Shown here: positions 25,355 through 32,844 of the stretch, in pieces
How positions within the stretch are numbered: the stretch's first letter is position 1
Layout: each line of letters opens with the position of its first letter
NCBI GenBank assembly: GCA_963714155.1
Contig: OY970236.1
Span: 1,488,001-1,552,000 of the forward strand
DNA length: 64,000 nucleotides
Reading direction: 5' to 3'
DNA from: VRUE01 sp963714155
GTDB taxonomy: Bacteria > Actinomycetota > Thermoleophilia > Solirubrobacterales > 70-9
Position numbers and translations under genes: made by a program
Notes under the pieces: model-generated
Told to the model about the DNA's origin: nothing
What the model saw: only the letters and a program-made list of their open reading frames with translations
The model's database searches: none

Positions 25355-26386
25355 ATGCCAAGACCGGAGTCGCTGGCGGCCGCCCGCAAGGACGCCCGCC
25401 GCGAGCGCTTGCTCGACATGGAGCAGCGGGTGCGCCGCTACCGCGCCGCCTGCTTCGCGATCCTCGCCCTGGCGCTCGCCTCCGCCGGGCCGGAGATCGG
25501 TTGGCTCTGGTTGGTGCCACTGACGGCGGGCTTCGCCGGCTTCGCGATCGCCGACCGCTTCATGCAGGCCAGTGAGCGGCCCTGGCTCTGGGTCGCGGCT
25601 GCCTGGGGCGCGCTGCCGCTCTTGCTGGGTGGTGCCGTGATCGCCTCTGGCGGTCCCACCAGCCCGATCCTGATGTGGTTCGCGCTCCCCGCCGTCACCC
25701 TGGGCGCTCGCTTTGACCCCTGGGGCATGGTCGTCGGCACGGTCTACCTCGTCGCCGTCTTCCTGGCCAGCACGGTCGCCGTTGACCCGGCCAGCGCCTC
25801 CGCCCACAGCCAGGCCCTGGTCGCCACCGTCGCCCTGGTCCTCAGCACCGTGATCCTCTCCGGGGCCCTGGTCGAGTCCGACCGCGCCCACCGCCGGCGC
25901 TCGACCCTCGACCCGCTCACCGGCCTCTTCAACCGCAACGCGCTCGAGCAGCGCCTTGCCGAGCTCGACGGTGCCCCCTGTGACACCAAGAAGGGCCAGT
26001 CGCACGCGCTGCTGCTCTGCGACCTCGACCACTTCAAGCGCGTCAACGACCAGCTCGGCCATGCTGCCGGCGACGCCGTTCTGCAAGACGTCGCCAACAC
26101 GATGCGCTCGGTGCTGCGCGCCGGCGACTCGATCTACCGGATCGGCGGTGAGGAGATCCTCGTCGTCCTGCCGGGAGCGAGTGAGATGGATGCCGTGGCG
26201 ATCGCCGAGCGCCTGCGCCGGGCGGTGCGCGAGCGCCGACCTGTTGGAGTGGGGGTGACGATCAGCATCGGCGCCGCCGTGACCAAGCCCAGCACCGTCA
26301 ACACCGACGACCTCGTCGCCCGTGCCGATGCCGCGCTCTACATGGCGAAGGCGAACGGCCGCGACGCCGTCTTCGTGGCTAACTGA
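25355..26386 (+). CDS. Membrane-bound diguanylate cyclase (GGDEF)
   Basis: 343 residues: a charged N-terminal helix, about six transmembrane helices (residues 30-175), then a GGDEF domain. The active loop reads GGEEI, with DLDHFKRVND upstream. An RAGD (RxxD) I-site lies five residues before the loop, indicating product feedback by c-di-GMP. AAGTGA-like AAGGTGA (25337-25343) lies about 11 nt before ATG 25355; GTG 25340 is an alternative. No receptor or phosphodiesterase is nearby. Its stop codon lies within a perfect inverted repeat shared with the convergent M42 peptidase gene. Confidence 0.87.
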   Translation: MPRPESLAAARKDARRERLLDMEQRVRRYRAACFAILALALASAGPEIGWLWLVPLTAGFAGFAIADRFMQASERPWLWVAAAWGALPLLLGGAVIASGGPTSPILMWFALPAVTLGARFDPWGMVVGTVYLVAVFLASTVAVDPASASAHSQALVATVALVLSTVILSGALVESDRAHRRRSTLDPLTGLFNRNALEQRLAELDGAPCDTKKGQSHALLLCDLDHFKRVNDQLGHAAGDAVLQDVANTMRSVLRAGDSIYRIGGEEILVVLPGASEMDAVAIAERLRRAVRERRPVGVGVTISIGAAVTKPSTVNTDDLVARADAALYMAKANGRDAVFVAN

Positions 26387-26483
26387 GGCACAGGCGTCGC
26401 CATACGGCGTCCTCGGTCGCTCGCGTGCGGAGCACGCCACGCTCCCTGCGTCCTTGTCTGGCGACGCCTGTGCCTCAGTTAGC
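26378..26483. terminator. Bidirectional terminator-like element: perfect 25-bp inverted repeat
   Basis: 26378-26402 is exactly complementary to 26459-26483, with a 56-nt loop that contains its own GCGTGC/GCACGC hairpin. The arms include the last codons and stops of the two convergent genes. It probably ends transcription from both sides, though no T tract follows either arm. Confidence 0.65.
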
Positions 26484-27555
26484 GGCTGAGATCGACTTTG
26501 TCGTCAAGCCGCTCAGCGAAGGCAGTGATCAGGGCGACGGTGGCCTCGACGTCGGCGAGGTCGACCATCTCAACCGGTGAGTGCATGTAGCGCAGGGGAA
26601 TCGAGACCAGGCCGGTGGGGATGCCTGAACGGGCGAACTGGACCCCGTCGGCATCGGTGCTGGTCGAGTTGCCGGTGGCGCCGACCGTGTGCTCGATCCC
26701 GGCCTCCTTGGCGGTCTCGACCAGCAGCTCGAAGAGCTTGGGCGAGAGGGTCGCGCCGCGGTAGATCACCGGGCCTGAGCCGAGAGCGTGGCTGCCGAGC
26801 TCCTTCTCGTCGATGCCGGGAGCATCGGTGGCGTGGGTCACGTCGACGACGATCGCCAGGTCCGGCTGCACGGCAAAGGCGGAGGTGCGAGCGCCAAAGA
26901 GGCCGATCTCCTCCTGCACCGCGGCGATCGCGGCCAAGCTTGATTTGAGCGCGTTCCCCTCGTGACAGCGCCGCAGGGCCTCGAGCGCGACGTAGGCACC
27001 GAGCCGGTTGTCCATCGAGCGCGAGACCATGCGATCGCCGGCCAGGCTCAGGGGCTCGCTGGCGATCACGACCGGGTCACCGACCCGCATCAGCTGCTCG
27101 GCCTCGTCGCGATCGGCGGCGCCGACGTCGATGTGGAGCGACTTGATTTCGACGACCTTCTTGCGCTGGTCGGCGTCGAGCAGGTGGAGGGGTTTGCGGC
27201 CGACCACGCCAAGCACCGGCCCGCCCGGGCCCTGCACCTCGACTCGCTGGCCAACCAGGATCTGCGGGTCCCAACCACCGATCGGCGCGAACCAGAGGAA
27301 GCCCTTCTCGTCGATGTGACGGACCACCAGACCGATCTCGTCGATGTGGCCGACGACCGTTAGCAGCGGCGTCGCGTCGCCGATGCGGGCGATCGAGGAG
27401 CCGATCCCATCGGTGGATAGGGAGGCGAAGGAAGCTGCCTCACGCCAGACCGCCGCCGCTTGCGCCTCGTAGCCGGAGGGGCCCGGAGCGCGGAGGAGCT
27501 TGTCGAGTAGTCCGGGGGTTTTGCTGCTCACAGGAGCGGCAGTATGTCGATTCAT
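26479..27555 (-). CDS. M42 family metallopeptidase (FrvX/glutamyl aminopeptidase-like)
   Basis: 358-residue dizinc aminopeptidase. Metal and catalytic positions are visible as VVGHIDEIGLVV (His and the following Asp), SMDNRLGAYVALEAL (Asp), AVQEEIGLFGA (catalytic Glu pair), VVDVTHATD and YMHSPVEMVD (late His). I chose the ATG at 27555; a longer in-frame start at 27612 would overlap the divergent SDR gene. It is convergent with the diguanylate cyclase and divergent from the SDR gene. Confidence 0.87.
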   Translation of the reverse strand: MNRHTAAPVSSKTPGLLDKLLRAPGPSGYEAQAAAVWREAASFASLSTDGIGSSIARIGDATPLLTVVGHIDEIGLVVRHIDEKGFLWFAPIGGWDPQILVGQRVEVQGPGGPVLGVVGRKPLHLLDADQRKKVVEIKSLHIDVGAADRDEAEQLMRVGDPVVIASEPLSLAGDRMVSRSMDNRLGAYVALEALRRCHEGNALKSSLAAIAAVQEEIGLFGARTSAFAVQPDLAIVVDVTHATDAPGIDEKELGSHALGSGPVIYRGATLSPKLFELLVETAKEAGIEHTVGATGNSTSTDADGVQFARSGIPTGLVSIPLRYMHSPVEMVDLADVEATVALITAFAERLDDKVDLSR

Positions 27556-27583
27556 AGGAGCGTCCGCATTCCGGCAAACCGAA

Positions 27584-27589
27584 TAGCGT
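27584..27589 (+). promoter_or_regulatory. -10 box TAGCGT, 7 nt before GTG 27597
   Basis: Fixes the SDR start at GTG 27597 (leaderless) rather than GTG 27591. Confidence 0.4.
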
Positions 27590-27596
27590 TGTGAGC

Positions 27597-28400
27597 GTGA
27601 CTTCCAGGCCAATCACCGCATTGATCACCGGAGCATCGAGCGGCATCGGCGAGGCGACGGCGCGCCGGCTTGCGCGCGAGCCCGGCGCTGAGTTGATCCT
27701 CGTGGCGCGCCGCGAGGACCGCCTGCGCACTCTGGTCGAGGAGCTGCCCTGCGCCGCCACCTACGTTGCCGTTGACCTGACGGATGACGAGGCGCCCGAG
27801 CGGGTCCGCGCCCACATCGGTGAGCACGGCGACCGGTTGACGCTGCTGGTCAACAACGCCGGCGGGGCTTGGCGGGGCAGTTTTGCCGAGGTTGGCTACG
27901 CCAACGTCCAGCGCCACATGCAGCTCAACTTCGACGCCGTCGTCCGCCTCACCGAGGCGTTGCTGCCGACCCTGAGGGCTTCGACGCCGAGCGCGATCGT
28001 CAACGTGGCCAGCACCGCGGGCCGGGTCGCGCGGGCCCGCACCGGCTCCTACTCCGCCAGCAAGTTCGCCCTGATCGGCTGGACCGACGCGCTCTACGCG
28101 GAGGAGCGCGCCCACGGCGTTCACGTCGGCATGGTCCTGCCGGGGTTCATCGTCACCGAGGGCTTTCCGGCAACCGAGCTGCGCGAGAAAGCGCTGACCC
28201 GCTGGGTCGTCTCGAAACCGGAGAAGGTCGCCGAGGCGATCGTCGAGGCCGGGCCGGGGGGCAAGGCGGAGCGCTACGTGCCGCGCCCCTACGCGCTCGC
28301 CGCCGTGGCGCGGATCCTGATGCCGAGCTTGACGCGCCGCGTCCTCTCCGGCGGCCCAGCGGGTGCGCTGACGACGAGCACGGCCGCCGAAGACGAGTAG
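27597..28400 (+). CDS. Short-chain dehydrogenase/reductase
   Basis: 267 residues of classical SDR type. It has the NAD(P)-binding TGASSGIGEA, an Arg after strand 2 (VARRED) hinting at NADPH preference, LVNNAGG, a catalytic Ser in NVASTAGR, and YSASKFAL with the Tyr-Lys pair. The C-terminus has an extension ending in a possible amphipathic helix. Substrate unknown. Confidence 0.87.
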   Translation: MTSRPITALITGASSGIGEATARRLAREPGAELILVARREDRLRTLVEELPCAATYVAVDLTDDEAPERVRAHIGEHGDRLTLLVNNAGGAWRGSFAEVGYANVQRHMQLNFDAVVRLTEALLPTLRASTPSAIVNVASTAGRVARARTGSYSASKFALIGWTDALYAEERAHGVHVGMVLPGFIVTEGFPATELREKALTRWVVSKPEKVAEAIVEAGPGGKAERYVPRPYALAAVARILMPSLTRRVLSGGPAGALTTSTAAEDE

Positions 28401-28441
28401 TCCGGGGCCGCCGCTCGCTGCGGTGCCTTGCCCTCGCCGGC

Positions 28442-28939
28442 TCAGGTGAAGCGCGACGGGGTCAGGTGGCAGTAGTGGAAGCCGAAGACGAAGCTGAAGT
28501 TGTTGGCGGCGTTGCTGGCCCGTTCGACCCTGATCTGTTCGTGCGCGGCCTTGATTTCTTCGTTTGCCTTCAGGGCGACACCCAGCGCGCGCAGCTTGGC
28601 CTGCACGACTTCGAGCTGCGCGAACCACTTCAGCAGTCGCGCGTCATCGGCAGCTGGGCGTGGCACCGCGCTGAGCTTCCCCACCGTCTTGCCGAAGACG
28701 GCTGAGGCGTGGATGAACTGGGCGCCGGCCTCCTTCAGCTTCGCCGGCACTTTGCTCTTCGCCTTCGTTTTGACGTTCTTGAGGATGCGCTTGTTGGCTT
28801 CGGTGTTGGCCTGACAGATCGGCTCGACCTGTCCGACGTACTGTTCGCGCGTCGGCGGGCCTTCCTCTGCCGCGGCAGCTGCCGCAGGCATCAGCGCCAG
28901 CACGGCGACGGACATGGCAGCTGTGAGGACCCCCTTCAT
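28442..28939 (-). CDS. Secreted helical protein with two cysteines
   Basis: 165 residues with a signal peptide (1-23; cleavage after an Ala-rich stretch), then an all-helical domain. Marks are YVGQVEPICQANTEAN near the mature N-terminus and FGFHYCHL near the C-terminus, so the two cysteines may form a disulfide. Proteins with this layout recur as hypotheticals in Thermoleophilia genomes (recollection, not searched). It is convergent with the SDR gene. Confidence 0.7.
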   Translation of the reverse strand: MKGVLTAAMSVAVLALMPAAAAAAEEGPPTREQYVGQVEPICQANTEANKRILKNVKTKAKSKVPAKLKEAGAQFIHASAVFGKTVGKLSAVPRPAADDARLLKWFAQLEVVQAKLRALGVALKANEEIKAAHEQIRVERASNAANNFSFVFGFHYCHLTPSRFT

Positions 28940-29018
28940 TCCCTGCCATCACGTTAGACGATGGCCCCCCCGGAGCCGTGTTGAGTTCCGGAGAAATCGC
29001 ACCGAGCCGCCGCTTCTC

Positions 29019-29024
29019 TAGGAT
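29019..29024 (+). promoter_or_regulatory. -10 box TAGGAT, 8 nt before efp
   Basis: The GTG start of efp follows 8 nt later with no Shine-Dalgarno sequence, fitting a leaderless or 1-2 nt leader mRNA. Confidence 0.4.
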
Positions 29025-29032
29025 TCGCCGCC

Positions 29033-29593
29033 GTGATCAGCACCAACGAATTTCGCAATGGCTCGCACATCGAGATCGACGGCAAGATCTTCCGGATCAT
29101 CGAGTTCCAGCACGTCAAGCCCGGCAAGGGCGGGGCCTTCGTGCGCACAAAGCTGCGCCGGATCGAGGACGGCTCGGTCCAGGACAAGACTTTCCGCGCC
29201 GGCGAGAAGTTCCGCCCGGTGCGCACCGAGTCGCGCAAGATGCAGTACCTCTACGACTCCGGCGACGCGGCGGTCTTCATGGACACGCGCGACTACGAGC
29301 AGATCGAGATCCCGCGCGAGCTGGCCGGGGAGGCGATGCAGTGGCTTCTCCCCAACGCCGAGGTCGACGTCCTCTTTGTCGACGAGAAGGCCAGCGACGT
29401 GCAGGTCGCCAGCGCGATCGACATGAAGGTGACGCAGACCGAGCCCGGCGTGAAGGGCGACACCGCCTCCGGCGGCGGCAACAAGCCGGCGACCCTCGAG
29501 TCCGGTGTCATCGTGCAGGTGCCGCTCTTCATCGAGGAGGGCGAGACGATCCGCGTCGACACCCGCAGCGCTGAGTACGTCTCCCGCGCCTGA
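29033..29593 (+). CDS. efp: Elongation factor P
   Basis: 186 residues, three beta-barrel domains. EF-P rescues ribosomes stalled at polyproline. The domain I tip reads HVKPGKGGAF, with the lysine that is the modification site in other species. The C-terminal OB signature is present in modified form (ESGVIVQVPLFIEEGETIRVDTR). No modification enzyme is nearby. The GTG start is supported by the -10 box. Confidence 0.94.
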   Translation: MISTNEFRNGSHIEIDGKIFRIIEFQHVKPGKGGAFVRTKLRRIEDGSVQDKTFRAGEKFRPVRTESRKMQYLYDSGDAAVFMDTRDYEQIEIPRELAGEAMQWLLPNAEVDVLFVDEKASDVQVASAIDMKVTQTEPGVKGDTASGGGNKPATLESGVIVQVPLFIEEGETIRVDTRSAEYVSRA

Positions 29594-29841
29594 GGGCTTC
29601 CTTGGCGCGACCCGATTGCCCCAAGGGGTGGCGAGGCGCGCCCAGATGTGGTACTTGTTGGAGGGTTTCAGGGTACGCTTGGATCCATCGAGGAGGACGA
29701 CTTGCGGGCGGTAGGGGGTGCAGCAGGGTCTTGCGATAGCCGTGGCGGGGAGGAATGCCGGCGGCGCTGACCCCTTCTCAAAATCTTTATCGGTAGTAGC
29801 GGTTTCCAGTCCATCGAGCAAATAGACAGGAGATACCAGTC

Positions 29842-30483
29842 ATGCAAAAGCAGAAGCGCTCGGCGCTCCTTGCGAAATCACGGGTCGCCTTGGGGGGGTT
29901 GCTTGCGGCGCTGATGCTGAGTGCTGTATTCGCCTCCAGCGCCGGGGCCGCTCCAGCCTGGAGATTCAACGGCGAAGAATTGAAAAGCACGGAAACGATC
30001 CTCGGCGGGGCCCAAAAAAGCGGCCTCACCGCGTGGGGATTCACGACCACCTGCGACAACTTCCTCTACAAAGTGGAAATCTGGAACAGCGGCGGGACGG
30101 GCAAAGGGAACGTCACCGAACTGCCTCTGTTCAACTGCTACACGGATAGCTTCTGCACGGTGGAAGCGATCGAAGCCGAATCGTTCCCCTGGCCTGCCGA
30201 ACTGGTCACGACCGGCGGCAATAACTACATGAAGGTCAAAGGGGTCGACGTCTGGATCCTCTACGGCGGCTGGTTCTGCCCGCTCTGGGGAGTCTGGGCC
30301 CACGTCACCGGTTCAGCTGGCGGTTTGCTCAGCAACGCCACCGAAAGCGCCACGTTCAGCTCGTCGAGCTTCTCGGCGACTGGCACCAAACTGGAAGCGC
30401 TTGGCGCCGGAGTCGAATGGAACGGTTTCTTCCCGGCCGAAGCATTCCGGACGCGCAGGGAACAGACGCTAAGCGTTTCGTGA
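29842..30483 (+). CDS. Secreted protein of a lineage-specific family
   Basis: 213 residues with an Arg/Lys-rich n-region, a hydrophobic core and an AGA-APA cleavage site near residue 37. The mature part is beta-rich with six cysteines and repeated Trp/Tyr/Gly motifs (CYTDSFCTVEAIEAESFPWP, VTGSAGGLLSNATESATF, VEWNGFFPAEAF). I recall similar proteins as multi-copy hypotheticals in Solirubrobacterales. Unlike most genes here it has a good Shine-Dalgarno (AGGAGA, 8 nt before ATG). The 250-bp gap before it (29594-29841) shows nothing certain. Exported structural or envelope role is a guess. Confidence 0.72.
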   Translation: MQKQKRSALLAKSRVALGGLLAALMLSAVFASSAGAAPAWRFNGEELKSTETILGGAQKSGLTAWGFTTTCDNFLYKVEIWNSGGTGKGNVTELPLFNCYTDSFCTVEAIEAESFPWPAELVTTGGNNYMKVKGVDVWILYGGWFCPLWGVWAHVTGSAGGLLSNATESATFSSSSFSATGTKLEALGAGVEWNGFFPAEAFRTRREQTLSVS

Positions 30484-30502
30484 CGAAGCCCGTGAGCGTT
30501 TC

Positions 30503-31324
30503 GTGAAGAAGTCCGCGAAAACGGCGAGCGCCAGGATCTCCCTGGTGCTCGCCGTCGCGGCGTTCGTGCTCGCCGGTTGCGGGGGTGGGTCGTCGGAGGA
30601 CTCGAACTCGACCAGCTCGAGCTCGAGCACTGCGAGCGCTCCGAACACCCAGAGCGATGCGAAGGTCGCTGGTTCGAACGGCGCCGGCGGCGCCACTGAC
30701 GACAGCGGTGCCCCTTCGGCCAAGGACCCGACCGGGGACGACCCGGCTACCGGAGGCGGAGGCCAGCAATCGTCCCCGGATGCCAAGCAGGGCTCGTCTG
30801 TTCCGCTGCCCACGGGTGAACAGGAGCCGGGGATCACTCCCGAGCAGCGCAGGGAGGCAACGGTGGCCAGCATGACCCTGCAGAGTCCCTCGAGCAAACC
30901 GCCCAGCGGTGGCCCAACGGCGCTCTCGGCCGAGTACACCTGCGACGGCAAGAACACCTCACCGGCACTGCGCTGGCAGGGAGTCCCGCAGGGAACTGCC
31001 GAACTGGCTCTCTTCACGATGAACATCCAGCCGGTCAAAGGGGAACTTTTCTTCGATTGGGCGGTGGCCGGGCTGAGTCCCGACCTGGAAGAAATCGAAG
31101 CCGGCAAGCTGCCCAAGGGCGCCATCCTCGGCCGCAACAGCTTCGGCAAGACGGGCTACGGAATCTGCCCCGAAGGCAGCAGCGAAACGTACATGTTTGC
31201 CCTCTTCGCGCTGCCGGAGAGGCTCTCGCCCAAGCAGGGCTTCGAGCCACTCACCTTTCGCAAGGACGCGCTTGAGATCGCCGGCAACGCCGGCATTTTG
31301 GCCCTCGGCTACTCACGCGGCTGA
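30503..31324 (+). CDS. PEBP-like (YbhB/YbcL) lipoprotein
   Basis: 273 residues. A lipobox (VLAGC) follows a basic, hydrophobic signal sequence, predicting lipid anchoring. A Ser/Gly/Pro-rich linker (about 30-115) precedes a phosphatidylethanolamine-binding-protein-like domain: SAEYTCDGKNTSPALRW, a mid-domain strand (ELALFTMN) and a late GTGY-like FGKTGYGICPEG. These domains bind small anionic ligands; the ligand here is unknown. The GTG start has a direct repeat of its surroundings (GTGAGCGTTTCGTGA) just upstream. Confidence 0.75.
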   Translation: MKKSAKTASARISLVLAVAAFVLAGCGGGSSEDSNSTSSSSSTASAPNTQSDAKVAGSNGAGGATDDSGAPSAKDPTGDDPATGGGGQQSSPDAKQGSSVPLPTGEQEPGITPEQRREATVASMTLQSPSSKPPSGGPTALSAEYTCDGKNTSPALRWQGVPQGTAELALFTMNIQPVKGELFFDWAVAGLSPDLEEIEAGKLPKGAILGRNSFGKTGYGICPEGSSETYMFALFALPERLSPKQGFEPLTFRKDALEIAGNAGILALGYSRG

Positions 31325-31368
31325 CGCCGCTCGCATCGTCCAGCCGCCCGAAGCGCGAGAATGGCCGC

Positions 31369-31749
31369 ATGCGCAGATCCGACCAGCGCCGCGACGCGGT
31401 TTTCGCCTGCTACCAACGCGACGTCACCGGCCGGCCGCTCGAGGAGTTGGTCGCCGAGTCTCGCCCATTCACGCGTGAGCTTGCCGCCGGCGTCGAGGCC
31501 CATCGCGATGAGCTTGATGTGGCGATCACCAACCATGCCAAGGGCTGGGAGCTGGAGCGGATCGCACCGCTGGAGCGCAACGTGATGCGCGTCGCTCTCT
31601 ACGAGATCGAGCACAGCGCCGATGTGCCGACCGAGGTCGCGATCGACGAGGCGATCGAGATCGCCAAGGAGTATTGCGGTGCCGACGCCCCGGGCTTCGT
31701 CAACGGCGTCCTCGGCGCGATCGCCCGCGAGCGCGAGGGCGTGCGATGA
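31369..31749 (+). CDS. nusB: Transcription antitermination protein NusB
   Basis: 126 residues, all-helical. NusB binds boxA RNA with S10 during rRNA transcription. Typical segments are RRDAVFACYQRDV near the start, WELERIAPLERNVMRVALYEI and AIDEAIEIAKEYCGADAPGFVNGVLGAI at the end (shown in part). Its stop overlaps the next start by ATGA. Confidence 0.92.
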   Translation: MRRSDQRRDAVFACYQRDVTGRPLEELVAESRPFTRELAAGVEAHRDELDVAITNHAKGWELERIAPLERNVMRVALYEIEHSADVPTEVAIDEAIEIAKEYCGADAPGFVNGVLGAIAREREGVR

Positions 31750-31922
31750 ACCGGCTGCGCGAGATCTCCGAGCGACTGGCCGCGATCGCCCGCGAGCTCG
31801 AGGGCGAAGAGGTCGATGACGCTCGTGCCGCGGCACTTGCCCAGGAGGCCGCCGAGCTCTCGGCCGAGGCGGTCGAGGAAGCCAACCGCCGTATCCGCGA
31901 GGGCGAGGCCGCCTCGCAGTGA
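31746..31922 (+). CDS. Small helical protein, weak XseB resemblance
   Basis: 58 residues forming two amphipathic, Ala/Glu-rich helices. It is coupled to nusB by a 4-bp overlap. Size and position, upstream of a prenyl synthase, recall the exonuclease VII small subunit XseB, but the XseB sequence pattern is weak and no xseA is near. Treat it as a hypothetical coiled-coil protein. Confidence 0.5.
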   Translation: MNRLREISERLAAIARELEGEEVDDARAAALAQEAAELSAEAVEEANRRIREGEAASQ

Positions 31923-31930
31923 CGTCCTCG

Positions 31931-31977
31931 TTCCGGTGCGCTTTTTGCACCCAGACCGTGCATAAGGCGCACCGGAA
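31931..31977 (+). promoter_or_regulatory. Nested hairpin overlapping the prenyl synthase ribosome-binding region
   Basis: An 11-bp perfect outer stem (31931-31941 with 31967-31977) encloses a second stem (TGCAC/GTGCA). The right arm contains GGAA, the only Shine-Dalgarno-like bases, and ends 3 nt before the ATG at 31981. Folding would hide the start region, suggesting translational control or a mid-operon terminator. Confidence 0.5.
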
Positions 31978-31980
31978 GCG

Positions 31981-32844
31981 ATGAGCTACCCGGAGGAGCT
32001 ACGCGAGCTCGTTGACGTCGAGTTGGAGCTGCTGCGCTTTCCTGCGCCTGAGCCGACCGCTGGCTTGCAGGAGGCGATGCGCTACTCGCTGCTGGCGGGG
32101 GGAAAGCGAGTGCGCCCCGTGCTCGCCCTGGCGACGGCCCGTGCGCTCGGCGCCGAGCCCGAGCGCTTTCTCCCGATCGCCTGCGCGATCGAGCTGATCC
32201 ATACCTACTCGCTGATCCACGATGACCTGCCGGCAATGGACGACGACGAGCTGCGCCGCGGCCAGCCAACGTCCCACGTCAAGTACGGCGAGGACGTGGC
32301 GATCCTCGCCGGCGACGGCCTCTTCGCCGAGGCGGTGCGCCTCGCCTGCGAGCAGCCGGGTGAGCCGGCCCGCGTGCTCGCGGCGCTGCGCGAGCTGAGC
32401 GCGGCGACCGGGGTCGACGGCATGGTCGGTGGCCAGTACGTCGATGTTGCCGTCTCCGAGCGCGATGCCGAGGGGCTGCGCTCGCTGCACACGCTGAAGA
32501 CCGGCCGCCTGATCGCCGCCAGCGTCGGCGTCGTGCTGACACTCGAAGCGCTACCCGAACCTGAGACAATGCCCTTTCGCCGATTTGCCAGCGAGTTGGG
32601 CGTGCTCTTCCAGATCGTCGACGACATCCTCGACGTGACCGGAAGCGCCGAGCGGCTCGGTAAGCCCCATGGAAGCGACGAGCGACATGGAAAACTCACG
32701 TACGTCAGCCTCTTCGGCCTCGAGCGCGCCCGCGAGCTCGCGGCGGAGTCGCATGCAAATGCGGTTGCGGCTCTTGGCGAGGCGGCGGGCGAAACGGGTG
32801 ATCTGAGCCGAGTGGCCGACTACATCTTCACCAGAGACGAATGA
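31981..32844 (+). CDS. Short-chain polyprenyl diphosphate synthase
   Basis: 287 residues of the trans-prenyltransferase family (farnesyl/geranylgeranyl diphosphate synthase type). The first Asp-rich motif is DDLPAMDDDELRRG and the second DDILDVTG; the GGKRVRP motif lies near residue 40. Product length cannot be read safely from sequence. It is directly coupled to dxs (4-bp overlap), placing it in isoprenoid precursor supply. Confidence 0.9.
   Translation: MSYPEELRELVDVELELLRFPAPEPTAGLQEAMRYSLLAGGKRVRPVLALATARALGAEPERFLPIACAIELIHTYSLIHDDLPAMDDDELRRGQPTSHVKYGEDVAILAGDGLFAEAVRLACEQPGEPARVLAALRELSAATGVDGMVGGQYVDVAVSERDAEGLRSLHTLKTGRLIAASVGVVLTLEALPEPETMPFRRFASELGVLFQIVDDILDVTGSAERLGKPHGSDERHGKLTYVSLFGLERARELAAESHANAVAALGEAAGETGDLSRVADYIFTRDE

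Noticed and set aside
24227..26440. 737-codon minus-strand frame across the M24 peptidase and diguanylate cyclase
   Set aside because: Antisense shadow of two genes with clear catalytic motifs.
29594..29821. Minus-strand protein-like stretch between efp and the secreted protein
   Set aside because: It continues as antisense of efp, has no start of its own and matches no family I recognise.
31746..31922. Firm xseB (exonuclease VII small subunit) assignment
   Set aside because: Only size, helicity and position fit; no xseA nearby and the sequence pattern is weak.
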